A stretch of 64,000 nucleotides of DNA. Source: Deltaproteobacteria bacterium (GTDB taxonomy: Bacteria; Myxococcota_A; UBA9160; UBA6930). Numbering within the stretch: position 1 is the stretch's first letter; each line of letters opens with the position of its first letter. The translations under genes and the position numbers were made by a program. Of the stretch, positions 57,624 to 64,000 are shown in pieces. The notes beneath the pieces are model-generated. The model saw nothing but the letters and a program-made list of their open reading frames with translations. It was not told the origin of the DNA and did no database searches. The DNA lies in the NCBI GenBank assembly GCA_029261815.1, contig JAJDAQ010000179.1:51092-115091 (forward strand), given 5' to 3'.

Positions 57624-58160
57624 CTAACCGACCGCGGCCTTGCCGACCTTGCGTCGCACCTGCTCTCCGACGTAACGAATGCCCTTGCCCTTGTAGGGTT
57701 CCGGCGGTCGGAGTTCGCGGATATTGGCCGCGAACTGGCCGACGTCGTGACGGCTGGCGCCCTCGATCTTGATCACGTTCTCCTGCACCGAGACTGAAAG
57801 ACCCTCGGGTACAGGCATGTTGACCGGGTGCGAGAGACCGAGCAGCAGGTTGAGCGTCTTGCCCGTTGCGTCTGCGCGGTAGCCGACTCCCTGGATCTCG
57901 AGTTGCTTGGAGAAACCCTCGGTCACGCCGATCACCATGTTCTGGGTGAGCGCCCGCGCGAGGCCGTGGTTTGCCTTCGCCTGCTTACTGTCGTTCGGGC
58001 GGTCGAGAGTCACCTCGCTCCCTTCGACGTTGATCTTGATGTCGTCCGGCAGCTTCTCGAAGAGCGTTCCCTTCGGGCCCTTCACTTCGAGTCCGCCGTC
58101 CTTCTCCGTGACCGACACGCCGTCGGTCAGGGAGATCGGTCGTTTTCCGATGCGAGACAT
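57624..58160 (-). CDS. rplF: Ribosomal protein uL6
   Basis: 178 residues from ATG 58160, '[20 protein letters not shown]'. The C-terminal '[20 protein letters not shown]' is diagnostic. Upstream in-frame codons to 58232 lie in rpsH. 4 nt separate it from rpsH. Confidence 0.98.
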   Translation of the reverse strand: MSRIGKRPISLTDGVSVTEKDGGLEVKGPKGTLFEKLPDDIKINVEGSEVTLDRPNDSKQAKANHGLARALTQNMVIGVTEGFSKQLEIQGVGYRADATGKTLNLLLGLSHPVNMPVPEGLSVSVQENVIKIEGASRHDVGQFAANIRELRPPEPYKGKGIRYVGEQVRRKVGKAAVG

Positions 58161-58164
58161 GGCG

Positions 58165-58563
58165 CTACCAGACCTCGCACATGAGTTCGCCGCCCACGTT
58201 TTCCGTTCGGGCGGTCGAGTCGGATACCACACCCTTGGGCGTGGAGAGGACAGCGGTACCGAGGCCGTTGCGGACCTTCGGGATCTCGTCGGCAGCCACG
58301 TAGATGCGGCAGCTCGGCCGCGACACGCGCTTGATGCCGTCGATGATCATATCGCCGTCGCGGTTGTAACGGAGTTCGATCCGCAGCGCCGGGTGGCCGT
58401 CGTCGCCAGTCTCTTCCGAGACACTGTCGAGGTAGCCCTCTTCAACGAGCACCTTCGCGAGGCCCAGCTTGAGCTTCGACGCAGGGCACTGAATGCTGGC
58501 ATGGCGCGCGCGACCGGCATTGCGGATGCGCGTGAGCATGTCGGAAACGGGGTCGGTCATCAT
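58165..58563 (-). CDS. rpsH: Ribosomal protein uS8
   Basis: 132 residues. 'MTDPVSDMLTRIRNAGRARH' and 'VSRPSCRIYVAADEIPKVRN', with 'LGTAVLSTPKGVVSDSTART'. It follows rplE with a 13-nt gap where rpsN would normally lie. In E. coli it is the spc operon autoregulator. Confidence 0.98.
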   Translation of the reverse strand: MMTDPVSDMLTRIRNAGRARHASIQCPASKLKLGLAKVLVEEGYLDSVSEETGDDGHPALRIELRYNRDGDMIIDGIKRVSRPSCRIYVAADEIPKVRNGLGTAVLSTPKGVVSDSTARTENVGGELMCEVW

Positions 58564-58576
58564 GGCCGGATTCCCT

Positions 58577-59122
58577 TTACTGGCGGAACGGCATGCCGAG
58601 ATGCGAGAGCAAGCTCTTCGCTTCGGCGTCCGTGTTAGCGGTCGTGCAGACCGTGACGTTCATTCCCGTGATCTTCTCGACCTTGTCGTAGTTGACCTCG
58701 GGGAAGATGATCTGTTCGCGAACGCCCAGCGTGTAGTTGCCGCGGCCATCGAAGGCCTTCGGCGACGTGCCGCGAAAGTCGCGCACTCGGGGCAGCGCAA
58801 CGTTCACCAGGCGGTCATAGAACTCCCACATCCGGGTGCCGCGCAGCGTGACGCTGCAGCCAATCGGCTGGCCTTCCCGGAGTTTGAAGTTTGCGATGGA
58901 CTTGCGTGCGCGCCGCACCACCGGCTTCTGTCCCGTGATCAGACCCAGTTCTTCTGTGGCCCGCTCGATCAGCTTGGCATTCTGGGTTGCTTCGCCAAGA
59001 CCGATATTCACGACGATCTTGCTGAAGGTGGGCACCTGGTGCGGGTTCGAATAACCGAACTCGTCCTTGAGCTTGGGCGTGATCTCGCTGCGGTACCGCT
59101 CGAGCATTCGGGGGGCCGTCAT
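58577..59122 (-). CDS. rplE: Ribosomal protein uL5
   Basis: 181 residues. '[20 protein letters not shown]', '[20 protein letters not shown]', and '[20 protein letters not shown]'. Its ATG shares one nt with the rplN stop (TGATG), so rplX is absent between them. Confidence 0.98.
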   Translation of the reverse strand: MTAPRMLERYRSEITPKLKDEFGYSNPHQVPTFSKIVVNIGLGEATQNAKLIERATEELGLITGQKPVVRRARKSIANFKLREGQPIGCSVTLRGTRMWEFYDRLVNVALPRVRDFRGTSPKAFDGRGNYTLGVREQIIFPEVNYDKVEKITGMNVTVCTTANTDAEAKSLLSHLGMPFRQ

Positions 59123-59490
59123 CAGAGCACCTCGGGCGCGAGCGAGATGATCTTCATGAAGTTCGCAGCGCGCAGTTCGCGGGCGACCGGACCGAAGATG
59201 CGCGTTCCAATCGGCTCCTTCTGGTCATTCAGCAGTACCGCGGCGTTGTCGTCGAATTTGATATACGAGCCGTCGGGACGTGAGATGCCCTTGGCAGTGC
59301 GAACGACAACGGCGCGACGCACCTCGCCCTTCTTCACGCGGGCATTCGGGATGGCGTCCTTGACGGTCACCACCACCACGTCTCCGATGGAGGCGTACTT
59401 GCGGCGGGTGCCCCCGAGGACGCGGATGCATTGCACCCGTCGCGCGCCGGAGTTGTCCGCCACTTCCATCGTGGTTTCGGTTTGAATCAT
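59122..59490 (-). CDS. rplN: Ribosomal protein uL14
   Basis: 122 residues, complete: '[20 protein letters not shown]' and the ending '[12 protein letters not shown]'. Next to the usual rpsQ, but directly coupled to rplE. Confidence 0.98.
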   Translation of the reverse strand: MIQTETTMEVADNSGARRVQCIRVLGGTRRKYASIGDVVVVTVKDAIPNARVKKGEVRRAVVVRTAKGISRPDGSYIKFDDNAAVLLNDQKEPIGTRIFGPVARELRAANFMKIISLAPEVL

Positions 59491-59508
59491 CGGTCTTCTC
59501 CCTCTCGC

Positions 59509-59772
59509 CTAGACCCGAGTGGCCTTGGTGAGAGTGGCTTGGACCATCCAACGCTTGCGCTTGGACAAGGGTCGGTGTTCGATGATGCGAACGCGGTCGC
59601 CCACGCCACAGTCGTTCGCTTCGTCATGGGCCATGAATCGTGCGTGGCGACGGACATACTTGTGGTAGCGGTCGTCCTTGACCAGACGCTCTACGCGCAC
59701 CACAACGGTCTTGTCCATCTTGTCGCTCACGACGACCCCTTCAAGGGTTCGTCGCTGTCCTCGTTCGCTCAC
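59509..59772 (-). CDS. rpsQ: Ribosomal protein uS17
   Basis: 87 residues. GTG start overlapping rpmC (GTGA). '[20 protein letters not shown]', '[17 protein letters not shown]'. Normal length. Confidence 0.97.
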   Translation of the reverse strand: MSERGQRRTLEGVVVSDKMDKTVVVRVERLVKDDRYHKYVRRHARFMAHDEANDCGVGDRVRIIEHRPLSKRKRWMVQATLTKATRV

Positions 59773-59972
59773 TGCTCAGCTCCGCGCTTCTCGCCAAGAA
59801 TGGTTTCAACCCGGGCCACGTCACGTCGAAGCGTCCCGAGTAGAGCCGTGTTCTCAAGCTGCCCGGTAGATTTCCGGACGCGCGCATTGAAGAGTTCTCC
59901 GCGAAGCTCGTTGCCCTTGGCGGCAAGTTCTTCGAGGGAGAGACTCCGTAGGTCCTTGGCTTCCGCTGCCAT
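59769..59972 (-). CDS. rpmC: Ribosomal protein uL29
   Basis: 67 residues: '[20 protein letters not shown]' and '[20 protein letters not shown]'. Starts right after the rplP stop with no gap. Confidence 0.97.
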   Translation of the reverse strand: MAAEAKDLRSLSLEELAAKGNELRGELFNARVRKSTGQLENTALLGTLRRDVARVETILGEKRGAEQ

Positions 59973-60386
59973 CTACCACTCCTCCCGCTGTACGAAGCGC
60001 GTTTTGAGCGGCAGCTTGTGCTGCGCCAGGCGGAAGGCTTCCCGAGCGATCTCGGGTGTAACGCCTTCCATCTCGTAGAGCACGCGCCCGGGCTTTACGA
60101 CGGACACCCAGTACTCCGGGTTGCCCTTGCCCTTACCCATGCGGGTTTCGGCCGGCTTCTTCGTGATCGGCTTGTCTGGGAAGATCCGGATCCAGATCTT
60201 TCCACCGCGCTTGATGTACCGGGTCATGGCGATACGGGCAGCTTCGATCTGGCGCGCCGTGAGGCGACCGCCGTCGACGGCCTGCAGGCCGTACTCGCCA
60301 AAGGAGACCGAGCTCCCGCGGTACGCCTTGCCGCGCATGCGGCCCTTCATCACCTTCCGGTGCTTGACTTTCTTGGGTTGCAGCAT
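59973..60386 (-). CDS. rplP: Ribosomal protein uL16
   Basis: 137 residues. '[20 protein letters not shown]' and '[20 protein letters not shown]' with '[20 protein letters not shown]'. Standard. Confidence 0.98.
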   Translation of the reverse strand: MLQPKKVKHRKVMKGRMRGKAYRGSSVSFGEYGLQAVDGGRLTARQIEAARIAMTRYIKRGGKIWIRIFPDKPITKKPAETRMGKGKGNPEYWVSVVKPGRVLYEMEGVTPEIAREAFRLAQHKLPLKTRFVQREEW

Positions 60387-60392
60387 CGTTCG

Positions 60393-61073
60393 CTACCTCA
60401 CCACATCTTCTTGGACACGCCCTTGCAGCGCGCCCTCGCGAATGTCCTTGACCGGAACTTCGCCCTTGAAGATCCAGCACTTCACACCAATGATTCCGTA
60501 GGTGGTCTTGGCTTCCGCAACCCCGTAGTCGATATCGGCCCGGAGCGTATGCAGGGGCACACGGCCTTCGGCATAACGCTCACGGCGACCCATCTCGGCA
60601 CCGCCGAGGCGACCGCCGCATTCGATGCGGATCCCCTGGGCCCCGAACTTCATCGTCGAGGTCAACGACTTCTTCATCGCCCGACGGAAAGCAACGCGGC
60701 GCTCGAGCTGGAGGGCGATGTTCTCGGCCACCAGCTGCGCGTCGAGCTCAGCCTTCCGGATTTCCTTGATGTTGATGTAGATCTCGGCGTCGGTGATGGC
60801 AGCGAGTTCCTTGCGAAGGACCTCGACCTCGGCACCACGCTTGCCAATCAAGATTCCCGGACGCGCCGTGTGGATGTTCGTTACGCACTTGTCGCCGGTC
60901 CGCTCGATCACGACCTTGGAAATACCGGCGTGGTAGAGCTTCTTCTTGATGTGCTTCCGGATCTTGTGATCCTCGATCACTCGCTCACCGTATCCGCGTT
61001 CAGCGAACCAGTTCGACTTCCAGCCGTAGAGCGTCCCCAATCGGAACCCGTAGGGATGGACTTTTTGGCCCAC
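60393..61073 (-). CDS. rpsC: Ribosomal protein uS3
   Basis: 226 residues from GTG 61073. '[20 protein letters not shown]', KH domain '[20 protein letters not shown]', and the C-terminal domain with '[20 protein letters not shown]'. No gap after rplV. Confidence 0.98.
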   Translation of the reverse strand: MGQKVHPYGFRLGTLYGWKSNWFAERGYGERVIEDHKIRKHIKKKLYHAGISKVVIERTGDKCVTNIHTARPGILIGKRGAEVEVLRKELAAITDAEIYINIKEIRKAELDAQLVAENIALQLERRVAFRRAMKKSLTSTMKFGAQGIRIECGGRLGGAEMGRRERYAEGRVPLHTLRADIDYGVAEAKTTYGIIGVKCWIFKGEVPVKDIREGALQGRVQEDVVR

Positions 61074-61427
61074 TTATCGCTCCTCCAACTCGAGCGACAC
61101 GTTGGTCGTTCGCTTTTGGATCCAGGCGGCACGCCCTTGGGCGCGCGCGCGGATTCGCCACATGCTCTTGCCTTCGTCGACCGTGATCTTCTGCACGAAG
61201 AGGTTGTCGACGTCGATCCCCGCCTTGTCGCGGTTGTTCTTTTCTTCCGCGTTGGCCACTGCCGATCGCACCAGCTTGGCCAGGGGCCGCGCGAAGCGCT
61301 TGGGCGAGAGATCGAGGATCGTCAGCGCCTCCTCGACCTGCCGACCTCGGATCTGGTCGGCCACGAGCCGCGCCTTGAAGGCACTGCCACGCAGGTTGTT
61401 GAGTTTCGCGATCGAGCCTGCCATCAC
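61074..61427 (-). CDS. rplV: Ribosomal protein uL22
   Basis: 117 residues. '[20 protein letters not shown]' and '[20 protein letters not shown]' (tunnel-lining beta-hairpin). Overlaps rpsS by 4 nt. Confidence 0.97.
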   Translation of the reverse strand: MMAGSIAKLNNLRGSAFKARLVADQIRGRQVEEALTILDLSPKRFARPLAKLVRSAVANAEEKNNRDKAGIDVDNLFVQKITVDEGKSMWRIRARAQGRAAWIQKRTTNVSLELEER

Positions 61428-61699
61428 CGCTTCACCTTCTTGTCCGTCGCATGGCCCGTGAACTTCCGGGTCGGTGCGAACTCGCCGAGGCGGTGACCCA
61501 CCATGTTCTCGGTCACGTAGACGGGCATGAACAGCTTTCCGTTATGCACGTGGAACGTGAGGCTCACCATCTCCGGCGTGATCATCGAGCGACGCGACCA
61601 GGTCTTGATGACCTGCTTCGAGCCGGCGGCAATCGAGGCCGAGACTTTCTTCTGGAGGCTGGGGTCGACGAACGGCCCCTTCTTCAGTGATCGCGCCAT
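61424..61699 (-). CDS. rpsS: Ribosomal protein uS19
   Basis: 91 residues. '[20 protein letters not shown]' and '[20 protein letters not shown]'. Adjacent to rplB with no spacer. Confidence 0.98.
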   Translation of the reverse strand: MARSLKKGPFVDPSLQKKVSASIAAGSKQVIKTWSRRSMITPEMVSLTFHVHNGKLFMPVYVTENMVGHRLGEFAPTRKFTGHATDKKVKR

Positions 61700-62533
61700 T
61701 TACTTCTTGCCTCGTCGCTTCACGATGTACTTACTCGACTGCTTCTTCTTCGAGCGCGTCTTCGCGCCCTTGGTGGGCTTGCCCCAAGGCGTACAGGGGT
61801 GGCGACCACCCGAAGACTTGCCTTCGCCGCCACCCATGGGGTGGTCGACCGGGTTCATTGCCACACCACGCACGTTGGAGCGCACACCCAGCCAACGGGA
61901 GCGGCCCGCCTTGCCGGTGCGCACGTTCTCGTGCTCGATGTTTCCGACCTGGCCGATCGTGGCCGTGCATCGGATGTGGATCATGCGCATTTCGCCGCTG
62001 GGCATGCGCAGTGTCGCGTAGTCGCCTTCCCGCGCCATGAGCTGCGCGCCGGTTCCGGCCGCGCGCACGAGCTGTGCACCCTTGCCCGGCTTCATCTCGA
62101 CGGCGTGCACGACGGTACCGAGCGGAATGCTCGCGAGCGGCATCGAGTTGCCGGGGCGGAACTCGGCCCCTGCACCCGCTTCGAGTGTATCGCCGGGGCG
62201 AACACCGAGCGGCGCCAGGATGTACCGCTTCTCGCCGTCCACGTAGTGGAGCAGGGCGATGTTGGCGCTGCGGTTCGGGTCGTACTCGATGGATGCGACC
62301 TTGGCCGGCACACCGACCTTGTCGCGGCGGAAGTCGATCTTCCGGTAGCGGCGCTTGTGGCCACCGCCGCGATGCCAGCTGGTGATGCGACCGTGGTTGT
62401 TTCGGCCACCGCTCTTGGTGACGCGACCGCCGAGCAGCGAACGCTCGGGCGCACCAGCGGTGACTTCTGCGAAGTCCGAGACGCTCATCTTGCGGCGCCC
62501 GGGCGATGTCGGCTTGTAGATGCGGACCGGCAT
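61700..62533 (-). CDS. rplB: Ribosomal protein uL2
   Basis: 277 residues. '[20 protein letters not shown]' and '[20 protein letters not shown]' containing the conserved His near the peptidyl-transferase centre. Normal size. Confidence 0.98.
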   Translation of the reverse strand: MPVRIYKPTSPGRRKMSVSDFAEVTAGAPERSLLGGRVTKSGGRNNHGRITSWHRGGGHKRRYRKIDFRRDKVGVPAKVASIEYDPNRSANIALLHYVDGEKRYILAPLGVRPGDTLEAGAGAEFRPGNSMPLASIPLGTVVHAVEMKPGKGAQLVRAAGTGAQLMAREGDYATLRMPSGEMRMIHIRCTATIGQVGNIEHENVRTGKAGRSRWLGVRSNVRGVAMNPVDHPMGGGEGKSSGGRHPCTPWGKPTKGAKTRSKKKQSSKYIVKRRGKK

Positions 62534-62537
62534 GTCC

Positions 62538-62825
62538 TTACACTCCCTCGAAGAATTCGATCGACTGGCCTTCGGCCAAAGTCACGATCGCCTTCTTCCA
62601 TTCCGGCTTGCGGCCCACGAACTTGCCGACGCGCCGCGATTTCCGGTGCATTCGACAGGTTCGAACCGTTTGCACCTTGACCTCGAAGAGCGATTCAACC
62701 GCTTCCTTGATCTGATGCTTGTTGGCGGACGGGTCGACGGCGAAGGTCACGACATTCGCCAGCTCTCGGGCGATGGTGCTCTTCTCGGTGACGACCGGTC
62801 GGTGAATCACGTCATGGATGTTCAT
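62538..62825 (-). CDS. rplW: Ribosomal protein uL23
   Basis: 95 residues. '[20 protein letters not shown]', '[20 protein letters not shown]'. Exit-tunnel protein; overlaps rplD by 4 nt. Confidence 0.97.
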   Translation of the reverse strand: MNIHDVIHRPVVTEKSTIARELANVVTFAVDPSANKHQIKEAVESLFEVKVQTVRTCRMHRKSRRVGKFVGRKPEWKKAIVTLAEGQSIEFFEGV

Positions 62826-63466
62826 GCGCTGGCCTCCGCACCGCCGAGGCGTGCTCCGATGGCTTCGAGCGCACCCTTGGCGATCACGAGCTTTCGGTGC
62901 CGGAGCACGTCGTACACGTTCAGGCCTTCGGCGCGGATCACGGCCAGCTTCGGGATGTTGCGCGCAGACTTCTCGAGCACGGGCTCCGGGCCTGCCGTAA
63001 CGACCAGGGTGGACTCGCCTCCGACACCCACTGCCGACAACATCTCCACGACCTTCTTGGTCTTGAACTCGTCGAGGGTCAGGCCCTCTGCGACGACGAG
63101 CGCCTCCTCCTGGGCACGCAACGAAAGCGCGCTTCGGAGTGCGGCAGCGCGCATCTTCTTGGTCAGCTTGTGGTCGTACTTACGGGGAACCGGCCCGAAC
63201 ACGACGCCGCCACCGGCGTACTGGGGCGAACGGATCGAACCCTGTCGCGCGCGGCCAGTGCCCTTCTGGTTGTAAGGCTTCGCGCCACCCCCAGAAACGG
63301 CCGAGCGGTTCTTGGTCGAGTGCGTACCGGCTCGCCGAAGGGCGAGCTGGCGCCGAACCTCTGCGTGAAAGAGATGGGGCTTGACCTCCACCTCGAACAC
63401 GGCCGGGTCGAGGTCGACCGTTCCGGCCGCCCCACCACTCGCATTCATCACATTCACAGTTGCCAT
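62822..63466 (-). CDS. rplD: Ribosomal protein uL4
   Basis: 214 residues. '[20 protein letters not shown]' and '[20 protein letters not shown]' form the tunnel loop. Its start follows rpsJ by only 59 nt; rplC, normally between them, is not present. Confidence 0.97.
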   Translation of the reverse strand: MATVNVMNASGGAAGTVDLDPAVFEVEVKPHLFHAEVRRQLALRRAGTHSTKNRSAVSGGGAKPYNQKGTGRARQGSIRSPQYAGGGVVFGPVPRKYDHKLTKKMRAAALRSALSLRAQEEALVVAEGLTLDEFKTKKVVEMLSAVGVGGESTLVVTAGPEPVLEKSARNIPKLAVIRAEGLNVYDVLRHRKLVIAKGALEAIGARLGGAEASA

Positions 63467-63525
63467 GATTATCTCTCGGGCTTGTTAGGACGTCGGCTCG
63501 CGCGATTACGCGACGCCGCGCCTGC
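63467..63525 (-). other. rpsJ-rplD junction lacking rplC
   Basis: 59 nt containing only a GC-rich hairpin (GTCGCG/CGCGCG region) and a GAGAGAT ribosome-binding site for rplD. No trace of rplC. Confidence 0.8.
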
Positions 63526-63843
<318 letters not shown>

Positions 63844-63849
63844 GGTGTT

Positions 63850-64000
<151 letters not shown>

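Noticed and set aside
63467..63525. A hidden or truncated rplC
   Set aside because: 59 nt is far too short and no L3 motif appears in any frame.

Overview
The window is a very GC-rich bacterial chromosome segment packed with minus-strand operons. Its r-protein and biosynthetic gene content, a PEP-CTERM protein, type II MenB, fatty-acyl-CoA enzymes and a Lys/Ala/Thr-repeat histone-like protein suggest a Gram-negative member of the former Deltaproteobacteria (Myxococcota-like or a neighbouring phylum). That placement is an inference from gene content only. No rRNA, tRNA, insertion sequence, prophage or CRISPR array was seen.

Layout. 0-6 kb: rpoZ, a KKAT-repeat DNA-binding-type protein, a 29-residue bS22/mS38-like ribosomal protein, a TPR protein, an acyl-CoA synthetase, khpA, and a translationally coupled pair (S24/S26 peptidase-like plus HPr-kinase-like) in which both catalytic signatures are altered. 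6-14 kb: mgtE, then a seven-gene run read right to left: TetR regulator, LolA-like protein, two FtsX-type permeases, an ABC ATPase, an outer-membrane barrel and a tandem GST-N protein. Nearly all of these overlap by 1-4 nt. 14-23 kb: an acyl-CoA dehydrogenase, a 932-residue HtrA with the domain order of eukaryotic Nma111/DEG7, then ribE, thrC, hom and an aminotransferase in one operon. 23-33 kb: an APC permease, a TPP enzyme, the PEP-CTERM protein, hppA, leuA behind a complete leucine attenuator, an alpha/beta hydrolase and menB. 33-43 kb: recG and a de novo pyrimidine operon (pyrR-pyrB-pyrC-carA-carB) headed by a PyrR-binding RNA element. 42-51 kb: two lepB paralogues, lepA, two nucleotide-sugar genes, a SPOR protein, argS, an FtsB-like protein and a TlpA-like thioredoxin. 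51-64 kb: the alpha, spc and S10 ribosomal operons ending in the 3' part of tuf.

Most notable points. (1) The S10-spc block lacks rplC, rplX and rpsN. The junctions are clean; rplN and rplE share one nucleotide where rplX should be. (2) leuA is preceded by a short Leu-rich leader peptide, a terminator hairpin and an exactly complementary antiterminator arm, and the promoter spacing suggests the leader is translated leaderless. (3) The HtrA at 15.5-18.3 kb looks like a bacterial relative of the nuclear or chloroplast Nma111/DEG7 proteases, including the degenerate second protease domain. (4) The HPr-kinase-like/peptidase-like pair has a P-loop Lys-to-Arg and a catalytic Ser-to-Ala change. (5) The TetR-LolA-ABC-barrel operon looks like a dedicated, self-regulated cell-envelope trafficking system.
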